Shown here: positions 11,699 to 21,480 of the stretch, piece by piece
Layout of the letters: each line of letters begins with the position of its first letter
How positions within the stretch are numbered: the stretch's first letter is position 1
NCBI RefSeq assembly: GCF_963678635.1
Contig: NC_087062.1
Coordinates: 61,111,584-61,175,583, forward strand
Source of the DNA: Symsagittifera roscoffensis
Lineage: Eukaryota; Xenacoelomorpha; Acoela; Convolutidae
Direction: 5' to 3'
Length of the DNA stretch: 64,000 bases
Position numbers and translations under genes: made by a program
Notes under the pieces: generated by a model
Told to the model about the DNA's origin: nothing
Database searches by the model: none
What the model saw: only the letters and a program-made list of their open reading frames with translations

Positions 11699-12866
11699 TA
11701 TTGTTCTGTTTTTCGATACGGAATGTTCGTGCTCGTGGTGGGTTTTTTTTTCTTCACATAAACTTTTGACTTTTTATCTTAAAAATTTTGATGGAACATT
11801 TTTTTTATCATTCAAAAAGTCTTTTTGACCTGAGCCTGAACTTGAAAAAAAAATTCACCTGTGATCGTTTTTCGTTAAGTTATGGGGCTTAAAGATTGAC
11901 ATTTTGGCCAATTTGGAACAAAAAACGCGCGATCTATTTAGCGCTATAAATGGTGAGCGGAGATTTAATCCGTCATAGTAATCGTTCCAACTTGGCTCAA
12001 CGAAGCTTATTTGCCATAATTGATTTGGTACTAGGAGCGAAACTTATCACTTCAATTTCACAAAAAAATTCTATTTTTAGAAAAAAAATTTTAATTTTAA
12101 TTTAATACATTTATTTTTTTTGTTACTATTACTCCATAAACCTTAAAAGGCAGTCGGAACAATCAGGGCTTCGCCTTGATACGAGCAGTCTGGTTGGTTT
12201 TATTACTCACGAAAAAAAATTGTCCTTTACAATCATGTTTTTTTTGAAATCTTAACGTAGGATGCAACTTAAACATGAATGTTTGCTAAAAAACTTAGGG
12301 TCATTGGACCATTTATGGGTCAAACCCCTAGATATATCTCTAGAGTAATTTGCTACACTTTCATAACAAAATGGGCCATCAATTAGTACAAGACTGCTCG
12401 TAACAGGGCGAAGCCCTTAATGTTCCGACTGCATTTTAAGGTCTTTGAAGCAGTGATAACATGAAAAAATTGGATGTAAAAAAAGGAAAAAATTGTGCAA
12501 ATCAGCCATATAAAGTACAAAGTCTTAAATTTTGCTCCTAGTAATAAATCAATTAAGCGAATAAGCTTTCATCAACCAATTTGGAACCATTTCTAAGACA
12601 GATTAAACCTCGGCTTACGCGTTAGTAGCGCGAAACAGATCGCGCGTTAATTGTCCCAAATTGGCCAAAATGCCAATTTTTAAGCCCCCATAACTTTACG
12701 AAAAATGATCACAGGTGAAATATCTTTTCGAATTTAAGCTCAGGACAACAATACCTTTCGAATGATATTTTAAAAACTCCGTTACATAAAAAGTCGAAAT
12801 TTGTCTGAGGAAAAAAACCCACCCCGAGCATAATTATTCCGTTACTTTCGTTACGAAAGTCGGAAC
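11699..12866. repeat. Foldback repeat, second copy (two inverted arms)
   Basis: This is an exact positional counterpart of 301-1468 inside the right duplication copy: arms 11699-12160 and 12422-12866 in inverted orientation around a roughly 260-bp spacer. No coding sequence is seen. Confidence 0.75.
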
Positions 12867-12999
12867 ACAAGCACAGCCATAACTAAGCACAGTCGTTTAA
12901 GTCATATATCAAAACAGAATAGGTTTTTATATAGGGTAAAATGTCGGGAAGTTTTGTCTAATCGGACATTATATCGGGCTTTAACTGTCATTTGCGGTT

Positions 13000-14012
13000 G
13001 TACTAATATTGTTTTTCAGTCGGCCCAAGTATTGCCGCAATTACTTTAAGTTCATGTCCGCTGAAATTGGGACTGATGGGTCTTCACTCTTAATTGGTTA
13101 AGCACTTCCACAAAAATAAGCAGAGTCTCGGTCATGAGAAGATGGTCTGGTATGAGTCTGAGATGTTCAAAATTAGCGGGTGTCACGTCAACCAATGGTT
13201 TGGATTTACTTTTTCGGCCCTTGTGAACTGTCTGGGGCGGGTGCAAATTCCGGACATTCGATTTAGGTTGCATAAAGCAACTGATTGCTACAAGAATGAC
13301 ACTGTTCGAAAAAACACTAATTATAAAACATAGAAAGAGGTCAACCAACTGACTGAGACTTGAAATTGTTTTCTTAGAGTGGTTTCATTTGCTGAAACAT
13401 ATTGCTGATTGGGCTTGCAACAATCCCCACTTCTGAAGTGTTTTCATTTTTGCCATTTTGATCGAGTCATAGTTGATCATCTCAGGCAATGGGGGTAAAT
13501 GTGTAAAAAATGATCAGTCGTACTTGACAGTTGAAGATCAATTCGCATTCGCCGCATTTTGGCATAAGCCGAAGAATCACTGAGCACGATGGTATTTGAG
13601 CTTTTGATTTGGAATGCTCATTTCAGAGACAAAATTCATGAATGGTATCCAGGTAACACGAAGCTGTTCAAAGGATTAGTCGTTCACTTGAGTTTGCAAA
13701 AGCTGAAAAAGTTTCGAAGCCGCACAGAGGAGCCATCGGCTGTATCCGATGTCGATCGCTTCTTCCTGTTCATGGCAGGAACAGGAATGAAAGTTGTCGA
13801 CATGGGGTTATTGAGGCGCGATATATTAACTGCTATTAACGCGTAAGCGACCATCGAAAACGACAAGTTATCGGAGTTTGCGACAAGATATGCGAGTTTG
13901 AAAATTGCCGATATGGGGTAATTGAGGCGCGATCTATTTATTGGTATTAACTAGTAAGCGGCCAATAAATACGGCTCATTTTGCAAATACTTATGGGAAA
14001 CCAAAAAAACTG
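13000..14012. other. Decayed sequence left of the G1 insertion
   Basis: Short frames on both strands but no convincing gene. Two degenerate direct repeats of the motif cgacatggggt..attgaggcgcgatatatta...attaacgcgtaagcg occur near 13800 and 13910, and two more occur right of G1 (20130 and 20230). Together with 20124-21480 this was one contiguous block before G1 inserted at actg. The left copy is at 1602-2614. Confidence 0.45.
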
Positions 14013-14214
14013 TGTTGAAAACTTTAGTCGTTCAATAGTAAATTCCAAAAGATAATCAACTTGATCTCACAAAGTTAACATTAAGAGTGGTTCTAAAGAT
14101 TATCCAAGGATGACAGACTGTGCCAAGGACAGCACCTGCTAATAGATTAATTTAGCATCATGAGTGGCAGTTGATTGACGGCTTGCAATTTGAACTAAAT
14201 AACACTATACGACA
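14013..14214 (-). repeat. G1 3' LTR, right copy
   Basis: 202 bp with TG/CA ends, flanked on the left by actg and on the right (plus strand) by cttccccttc, the complement of the polypurine tract. It differs from the 5' LTR by 9 substitutions and no indels, mostly transitions. Confidence 0.95.
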
Positions 14215-14443
14215 CTTCCCCTTCAATAGATGAAACTTTAGATGACTGAAAATATAACGACACATGTTGATTATAAATGACTGATAAGGAAATACTGACT
14301 GCATGTTTGAAGAATAACTAACGACTTTTCTGACAACAAGTTTTATCAACTAAAAAGGATCACTTAGCAGTGATGGCGTTTGAGTTTTAAGTCACTAATG
14401 ACCAACCCTCTCCCTGGGCTAGAAAGTTTGTTTATGGTTCAGT

Positions 14444-14891
14444 TTAACTATTTCTTTCAGGACACTTTTTTCCCTCTTTTTCATTCTGATTGATGAAATC
14501 AATCATCACCCCTCCCATCTTGGTAACCGCAGTTCTTTTTCTTCCGCTTCTTCGAGACGCTGTAGATCCTGTTTCGTCCTGGCTATCCCCCTGTATGCTA
14601 TACGATACCAGTCTGGCCTTCCTTGTCCTTCCCTTCTTTTTACCAGGTGCTGGCAATGACGCTGGCAGTGACTGGTCCCCTGGATTTGGCGCTGATGGAT
14701 CCCTTGAATTTCTGTCCAAATCGCCGCTGAGTGCCGGAATTGCGTCTTGGTCGCTTCCAATACCCACGTCTGTTTGTGTTATTGCTGTTGGTCCTGCTTG
14801 TGCTATTACTCAGCGGATGGTTGTTTTGCCCGTTTGACCAAAATAATCGGCAAATCGTCGCTATCTTCCGATTCAGAACCACTGTTCTCAA
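14444..14891 (-). pseudogene. G1 pol C-terminal tail
   Basis: Frame-broken low-complexity sequence, rich in Ser, Pro, Lys and Arg, downstream of integrase. There is no recognisable fold, and no envelope-like signal peptide or membrane anchor. About 220 bp of non-coding sequence separates it from the polypurine tract. Confidence 0.5.
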
Positions 14892-14927
14892 ACCGGCGCC
14901 CGGTTTTCTTCCTTTGCTTTTCTGGAG

Positions 14928-16536
14928 CTAGGCGTTTTGTCGCTCGCTCTTTAACCTCACGCGGAGTTGGCGGTGATAAAACCGAATGTGATACAGCTTT
15001 TGTCTATTTCGTGCCACCCCCGATTTTCTAAGCACAACCCCATTATTTAAAGTTAACGTATGAGCACGTTCTGCTTTAACTTTCGAATGAAGTTGTTTAT
15101 ACCTTTTGAGATTTCGGTTTTCAGTTTGCTGGAATAACAATTCAGAGGGTCCCGGTTGTCCGCTGGTGCCTGCGGATTTGAGGATCGACGGTTCGTCGTT
15201 TTCGTTGGCTGGTTGCTCATTGGTCAGCCGGCGCGCGTGGCTCCTATGGTTGATGTCGTTTGCTAAATCCAATCGTACGCCCCAGTTCGTGTCAGCAGGG
15301 TGTGGCATATCCCTCGCAGTTGGGTCGGCGACATCTAAACAAGCGTTTTTCGTTTTTATAACCTGTGACCAGTCCAGATTTTGAAGAGAAGGTTTTTTAG
15401 TAAGGTTCCGTAAGACCGTGTTCGCTTCTCGACCATGATGCGCCTCGAATGTAGAGATTTTTAATGTTGCATTCTTCAAAAATCTGAGAGCACCAAGGGC
15501 CCTTTCGATCATTTTTTCCAAGGATTTGGGATGTTTTTCTTGGACGAAAGTCAGAATAGAGTTTTTAAGACTTCCAATGGTACGCTCGACGCCCCAGTTG
15601 CCCGATGATCATTAACTGATGATTTTATGATTTCAACGCCCTCCCCATTACAGATTGCTTCAATCTCGTTTGACATAAAGCTTGTTCCCTGATCCACGTG
15701 AATTTTCCTTGGCACCCCATGATTTGTTATAAAACTTTTTAAAAACTTCAGTATTTTATCAGACATATTATTTCTACAGACCATTGCCGATGGCCAACGA
15801 GAAAACCGATCGACCGCCATTAACACATAATTCCGGGATTCATTTAAATAGTTAATGGGGCCCCAAAAATCTAGTTGGACTGATTCATTTGGTTCCTTCG
15901 GTTCAGGTATATTCCCAAGCTGATTTTTTCCTAAAATCGTTTTTAAGTTCTTACCGGCTGCGGTACATTCGGGGCAATCTTTAGCCATTGAAGCTATTGA
16001 TTGAAAAATATAAGGGTACCAAACGTCTTTTGCGGCATCAAACACATTGGTTTTTCTGTGGTGGTAGGCATGAATTCGATTGTTAATTGCAGCTTGGAGG
16101 TTCATCGGTATTACAAGTTTTTCATCCATCCACACTACGTTCTGCTTGACATAAAAATCGTTGACGAATTGGGAATAATAATGGTTCGTAGCATTAATTT
16201 TTTCATGAATTTTAGGATCATTTGAAACTATGAGGTCGCGAATTGCGCTCAGTTGGGGGTCAGAAACATAATTAGATTCGATGAATTTTGGATTAAATAA
16301 GTCAGGTAAAGAGGTAATCTTATTAACGATCTTGCAATTCCGAGGGATAAGTGACATACATACATATTGAATGAATTTGGATTCACGGGTGGTATTGTCT
16401 CACCTTTGAATGCCGAGGGTAACGAAAATGTCCGAACTGATTTTGTTTCTTTAATAATGGCTTCTAGAGATACATTATTCTGCGGTAATTCTTCAATCTC
16501 ATCACTGCTGCTGTTTAGACTCGGGTGTTGTTCCAA
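14928..16536 (-). pseudogene. G1 integrase, two frameshifts
   Basis: The integrase joins the cDNA copy to host DNA. The fragments in order are 16536-16249 (linker), 16357-15551 (core, 268 codons) and 15521-14928 (C-terminal, 197 codons). In the core fragment the zinc-binding HHCC motif is at H96/H99-C128-C131, the first catalytic Asp is D163 (VQLDFWG) and the second is D222 (HVDQGTSF). The frame then shifts just after NDHRATG, in a run of four G, and the region with the third catalytic acid (VERTIGSL) continues in another frame. A second break lies near the start of the core. Function is therefore lost. Confidence 0.9.
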
Positions 16537-16721
16537 GAATTTGTGCCATTTTTCATATTTCTATACATTTTGGTTCAAGGTTCTGAATTTCGGAATTTAA
16601 AATTTGATAGATTTAAACAACTTTTCTTTGATTGAGTAAAAGCACCAACTAATTTACTGCTTATTTTGCGTAGCCGTCGGTTTAAACCATGTGTTCGATT
16701 CTGTTTGGTCAATTTCCGCTT

Positions 16722-17666
16722 TCATGGCTTTCCGCCTTCTACCGGTTCATCTCGTGAAGAAACTTTCAATCTATTTATAGATTGTTTACTTTCCGCTTTG
16801 ATATGCGGTCCCTTGGATTGATAAATGGAGGATTTGTATCCCCTGGATGCACTACAATCATTGAACCCGAGAGCGGCACGAATTAAGTTGATCTTTGCCA
16901 CAGTAAACATGTTATCATACATACTAACTGGCGTTGCTTCTCTACTTGGATGACGTGATAAATAGTCCGCCAGCCCAATTTTTGCCCCTGGTTTATGTTC
17001 AATTTGAAAATCAAAGGGAATGAGCCGATCTAACCAACGCGTCAAACAGCTAATAATGGTCTTGTTTTTCTTATTGTTACCGTTCAACAGGGAGATTAAC
17101 ACTTTGTGATTGGTCGCGATTCAAAAATTCCGGCCCAGTATGTAATTTCGAAAATATTCAGCCACCCACACAACTGCCAACATTTCCAATTCATTTGTTG
17201 AATATTTTTTTTCCGCTTCGTTAAGATATCTTGAGGCAAAAGATATCGGTCGCCACCCTTCCGGTCCTAACTGTTCCAGTACGGCACCTAGCCCGTTATG
17301 GCTCGCGTCGCACACTGTACAAATGTCCTTGTGGATATCAAAATGTCGCAGTTCAAGAAAGTTAGACACTTGTTTCTTAAGATTTTCGAACGCGTTCTGA
17401 CATTCGGGGGTCCAAATGTATTCATTATTTTTACTTAGTAATGGTTGCAACGGCGCGGATGATTCAGCTAACGCTGGCAAATAGTTATGAAGACTGTGTA
17501 TCGACCCCATGAACGATTTCAACTGCGTCAGAGTCCGCGGCGGCGTTAGCGCTTCTATCGGTTCTGTTTTCAGTACCAATGGAGTTATTCCAGTAGATGT
17601 TATTTTTTGGCCTAGCCACTCGCATTCCCGTTGAGCGAACTTGCATTTTGTTAGTTTTAGAGACAT
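16722..17666 (-). pseudogene. G1 RNase H with in-frame stop
   Basis: The fragment 17666-17121 (181 codons) starts with the RT thumb (KLTKCKFAQRECEWLG) and runs into RNase H: CDASHNGLGA with the first acid and STNELEMLAVVW with the Glu. An in-frame TGA follows GRNF (17121-17123). The frame then continues 17102-16722 with NHKVLISLLNG, where the usual Asp of the TDH-type motif is Asn, and ends in a connection region (ADYLSRHP). The domain degrades the RNA strand during cDNA synthesis. This copy cannot do so intact. Confidence 0.88.
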
Positions 17667-18222
17667 ATTCTCCTGATCCAGTTTTTTTTAGAATTTTCTC
17701 TACCGTTGCTATTTGATCGATCGCGGTTCCTTTGGTTACAACCAAAATATAGTCGATGAACGCATGCGCCTGCGGATATTCTGCGAGGATACAATCCATT
17801 GCGCGTTGGAATTCCGCAGGCATTTTAGTCAGACCACAGAACCCGGTCTTGAACCGGTACGTACCCGTCGATCGACCTCCGATGAGAGAAAAATTGCATT
17901 GTACACTTGTTTCAGCGCTTAACGGCAATTGACCATACGCATATGTGAGATCCATCGTTGTAAAAAATATGTCCCCTGATTTTTTCTCGCTAATCTTCTG
18001 TCCCACTGTGTCCATTAATTCTTCATTATTCGGCATTTGGTATTTATTCTTATGCACTTGTTTATTTAGTTCCCTTGACTCGAGCGCTAGTTTTACGGAC
18101 CCATCTTTCTTTACTGTTATTACGATTGGAGACACAAAGTATTTATCCGAGCATTCCGTTAGTTTTTCGATATGACCCTGTTTCAGTAGTTTATCGATTT
18201 CAGTATCCACCTTTTCTTGCAA
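17667..18222 (-). pseudogene. G1 reverse transcriptase, active-site Asp lost
   Basis: The RT begins after an in-frame TGA that separates it from protease (four codons apart, same frame). Motifs in the open frame are SPIVITVKKDGSVKLALESR (residues 31-50), the first catalytic Asp D91 in MDLTYAYGQLP, GFCGLTKMPAEFQ, and FIDYILVVTKG (155-165). The catalytic pair expected as DD reads D157-Y158, so the second metal-binding Asp is gone. A frameshift in an A8 run (17682-17689) separates this frame from the RT thumb and RNase H. The frame reads on past the shift to 17485 as out-of-frame sequence. Confidence 0.9.
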
Positions 18223-18234
18223 TGAAATGGGAAC

Positions 18235-18801
18235 TCATCGTTCCTTTTGTTGTACTGGTGTGAGGTTTTCAAAAAATTCTGCTTGCACTTTATAGTTTCT
18301 GATTTTCCCTACCCTATTGAAAAGGTTTGCAAACTGCTTACTGAAATTGGTTTGCCAAGAGTCCAACTCCCCCTCTGGCCCCGATGTTTCCTGATCCACT
18401 TCATCGATGGACATTATCTGGTCCTCTGGTGATTGTTGTACCAACTGTAGTCCTAGTTGAGGCATCAAGTCTCTTCCAATTATCGATGGGCGGTTTTCTC
18501 CTTTTACTTTTATCCTTGCGTTTATCTTCCAGCCATTGGATTCTATCGTTACAGCCATTGTTCCAATCATCTGCAGTGGATTGTTCCCATAATCCCAAAA
18601 TGCATTGTCCTCCTCCGAAAGGGTATCCAGTTTTATTCCCGAAGCTCCCAGGGTTCTTCGCAATTCCCCGATGGTGAAAATTGAAATCGGAGACCCGCTG
18701 TCAATCCACACACGAGTAGATTTCCCATTTATTCTAATCGGCAACTGTGCCCCAGCGACTTTTAATTCCGTAAATCGTTTATGTTTTATTGCCATTACCA
18801 T
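18235..18801 (-). CDS. G1 aspartic protease with linker (open frame)
   Basis: A 188-codon open frame. The active-site motif VWIDSGSPISIF lies near residue 32-43 (DSG, an accepted variant of DTG). A second hallmark, SIIGRDLMPQLGL, comes about 75 residues later, matching the hydrophobic-hydrophobic-Gly motif of retropepsins. The protease would cleave the Gag-Pol polyprotein. After the protease fold the frame continues into the linker before RT and ends at a TGA. The RT resumes in the same frame, so the TGA is probably a nonsense mutation rather than a natural end. This domain itself shows no break. Confidence 0.8.
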   Translation of the reverse strand: MVMAIKHKRFTELKVAGAQLPIRINGKSTRVWIDSGSPISIFTIGELRRTLGASGIKLDTLSEEDNAFWDYGNNPLQMIGTMAVTIESNGWKINARIKVKGENRPSIIGRDLMPQLGLQLVQQSPEDQIMSIDEVDQETSGPEGELDSWQTNFSKQFANLFNRVGKIRNYKVQAEFFENLTPVQQKER

Positions 18802-19921
18802 TTAATCCCCGTCTGAACTGCTTGAGTCCCACGAATGTACCACTGGATTCTTATCAACCCATCCAATGGAACTTGCATGTTGGGACGAGACGCTTCTTCA
18901 TCCGCTGAATTCTCCAGATGTTTATCGTCAAAATTCTCACGTATCATTCCTACTGATCCCCGTCCTCGCTGATTTCCACGCTTCCCCCTACAGGTACGTT
19001 CGAAATATCCAATTTTATGACAAAAGTTACACGTAACTCCTTTTGCGGGACATCTATTCAAATGTTTTCTTGTAAAGCTTCGTTGGTTCCAGTTGTAGCA
19101 TCGATTGTTTTGGAGCAAACTTCCACCTCGGTTTGAGCCTCGCCCTTGATATGAGCCTCAGCCCCTTGCGCGATTGTTACGATATCCTCCACGGATCGTT
19201 CGGACCGGTTCTGCTTTAATCTGGATTCCACCTCCTGATGATGATCCTTGGGTTCCCACCGATCCCGTGGCAACATAAGATGTGGCGTATTTGTTGCCCC
19301 GCTCGAACGAGAGGGCTATCCAATAATCTTCCTCCGGTGTTTACGTTGACCTGCACAATTCCTTTTGTGCTTCACGGTTATTCATATTTACAATGAATAC
19401 ATCCCTCGGTATACGATCCTCCAACGCTCCGAAATTGCATCGGGCTTCCAGTCCGCTCAGTACGGAATGAAATTGCTCCAAACTTTCATTTATGGATTGT
19501 TTCCGCGAGAGAAGCTGGAATGTCTCGTATGTCTTATTCCTTTCCTTCTTGATTTCTGTCTCCAGTACGTCTAACATCCTAGGGTAACGAACCGTTGAGA
19601 GATCCAGATGTGATCGTCTCTTGTGTAGTTCGTCTTGTCCTTTTTCCCCCAGACACAAATACAAATTTGAGATCAGTATTTGTTCTGATTCCAGTCGATT
19701 CTTCCCATCAACTTCCTCGGGCAAAGCTGTAACTTGGGCTGCAGTAAAAGTCGCTGCGTAATAGTATTTTTTTGGGTTTATTGAGTGCTTAGCCACCATT
19801 CCCCATTGGAATCTGGTAATCCAGAATTCCCACATCATAGGCGGTTCTGTAAATTTCGCTGTCCAAAATCCTGTAATGCCCAGTGGATTCTTCCCCTCAC
19901 CTGAGACTGCTGGCTGCGCTA
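18795..19921 (-). pseudogene. G1 gag, broken, start codon lost
   Basis: Gag forms the particle and packages RNA. By comparison with G2, translation would begin at the LTR/primer-site junction (19922-19920), but the codon there reads ATA. In frame after it come AQPAVSGEG and, from 19838, a 165-codon stretch (19838-19341) with the capsid-like segment LYLCLGEKGQDELHKRRSHL. A stop and frame changes follow (19276-19058, 19118-18795). A nucleocapsid with two CCHC knuckles is visible at the end, but one Cys is Trp (CYNW) and one His is Tyr (CNFCHKIGYFERTC), so both knuckles are damaged. Confidence 0.8.
19904..19921 (-). other. G1 primer-binding site position (mutated)
   Basis: The minus strand reads TAGCGCAGCCAGCAGTCT directly after the 5' LTR. 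The G2 counterpart TGGCGCAACC begins with the canonical TGG. The same base change removes both the TGG match and the ATG start codon. Confidence 0.6.
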
Positions 19922-20123
19922 TGTTGAAAACGTTAGTCCTTCAATAGTAAATTCCAAAAGATAATTAACTTGATCTCACAAAGTTAACATTAAGAGTGGT
20001 TCTAAAGATTATTCAAGGGTGGCAGACTGTGCCAAGGACAGCACCTGCTAATAGATTAATTTAGCATCACGAGTGACAGTTGATTGACGGCTTGCAGTTT
20101 GAACTAAATAACACTATACGACA
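19922..20123 (-). repeat. G1 5' LTR
   Basis: 202 bp with TG/CA ends, followed on the plus strand by the target duplication actg (20124-20127). On the minus strand it is followed directly by TAGCGCAGCCAGCAG, the position of the primer-binding site. In element G2 the same place reads TGGCGCAACC, so G1 has a G-to-A change in the TGG that pairs with the CCA end of a tRNA. Confidence 0.95.
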
Positions 20124-21480
20124 ACTGACATAGGACAATTCAGGTGCGATCTATTTACAGCTATTAACGAGTAAGCGGCCATTAAATGCGGCTCGAAATT
20201 TTGTGACAAGTTCTGAGAGTTTGAAAATTGCCGACATGGGGTAACTGAGGCGCGTCACAATTGAAAGGCTGTCGATGAGTCCTGGTACACAATCCAAGTG
20301 GCCAAGCATGTACTGCGGGTCTTGATTATCGGGAAAACGTGACTGCAAATTCCGTATACTCAAGGTCCAAGGCACTGTTCAACATCTTCTTGTTCAAGAA
20401 GAGCAATTCGGGTGCGATCCTTTGAGAAGATAATATTTCGAGCTTCTGTTTCCCAATTCATTGCGTAGTTGTCGCCACAATGTTTATGCGGCATTGGGAG
20501 CGGTATGCCATACGCTTACAGAAGTTTTTCGCGCGTGGTAACCGGTAGCGCCAGGGTAAACGAAGTCCGATGTCGTCCGTTGAAACTTCTCTGAAGATTT
20601 TCAAATCATAGTTAGCCAGTACTTTTGATATTGGTATTGCGAGGCTGAGCATGCTCTCATCGTGTCGCAGAGTATTTTGCACTGATCAGAAAATTTTTTA
20701 CCGGGTGTTATCTTAGTACGAGAGACGTTTCTAGAATATTATTTGTCATCGATGCAAACGTCGTCAACATTTTAGGGCTCCATTTCTAAATCACTTGATT
20801 TTGTCATGAACAACAATTGCTCATTAAAAGAAACGGTACATCTGAGCGAGTGTCTGCATGCCAGCTAAAAAGATTTCCTGGCAATGTCTCATATCGTTGA
20901 GCGCCGTTTGTTGTTTCAGCTGGTTACCGACCAAGGACAATTTTGCAAATTAAGTCTATACTAGCTCAAAGAAATCGTCATTAAGTGCACTGACTCGTCT
21001 CATTGTTTTTCGGATATTTTCCTTGTCCGCTTCGGAGAACTCAGTACAGGAACCAAAAAGTTCTTTGATCGCCCATCAAACTTTACTGCCGATGACAAAT
21101 CCAGTGCCTAGCACAATTGCAGCTCCGCAGCCACAAACAAAGGTGTCAATCGAAGTGATCGGAGGTCAGTTCCTTTTTGATGTTTGAGTACCAGAACTCA
21201 TTTACGATACCGATGTTATCGGAGTCCACTTCTCGTGGTAGTTTGCAGAATAACCACGTAAGGTGATGAACTAATTTGGGCGACATCGTAAAACGAGAAG
21301 AGTGACCAACCTGAGGTTTTTGCGGATAGCGTCAACGCAATCCGAAATTTTCACAATCCGTAGACTTAAGAAGTTCTTCGTGATAAGAGTCAAGTTTTTG
21401 ATACTTCTAGTTGCATGCTTTTCTGGATATGGCACCAGAAATTTTACGCTCAAAGATTTTCTGTGAGAAGAAATTGTTGG
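20124..21480 (-). pseudogene. Decayed coding relic of unknown origin
   Basis: Minus-strand frames look protein-like but are broken by several stops and shifts. They include a hydrophobic Gly-rich stretch near 21070-21130 (GAAIVLGTGFVIG), a polar heptad-like segment near 20880-21050 (EADKENIRKTMRRVSALNDD, SLVGNQLKQQTAL), a 74-codon frame at 20682-20458 and another at 21453-21271. A membrane-fusion glycoprotein of a retroelement is one reading, because a hydrophobic Gly-rich stretch is followed by coiled-coil-like sequence. I cannot recognise a family with confidence. G1 inserted next to it, so it is older than G1. Confidence 0.3.

Larger units (their letters stand above)
11399..18182. repeat. 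Right copy of the large near-identical duplication
   Basis: This is the second copy of bases 1-6784. Beyond 18182 it runs on into the rest of gypsy element G1, so this copy carries the ancestral, uninterrupted structure and the left copy is the derived, truncated one. The 4.6 kb between the copies (6785-11398) is different sequence and includes a GPCR exon. Confidence 0.95.
14013..20123 (-). mobile_element. Ty3/gypsy element G1, complete with two LTRs
   Basis: A full-length minus-strand element of 6111 bp. The LTRs (14013-14214 and 19922-20123) are 202 bp each with TG/CA ends, and the element is flanked by the 4-bp target duplication actg (14009-14012 and 20124-20127). The polypurine tract GAAGGGGAAG sits beside the 3' LTR. 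Coding order on the minus strand is gag, protease, RT, RNase H, integrase, which is the Ty3/gypsy order. The LTRs differ at 9 of 202 bases and all genes carry stops, frameshifts or lost catalytic residues, so this is an old, inactive copy. No envelope gene is seen. Confidence 0.95.
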
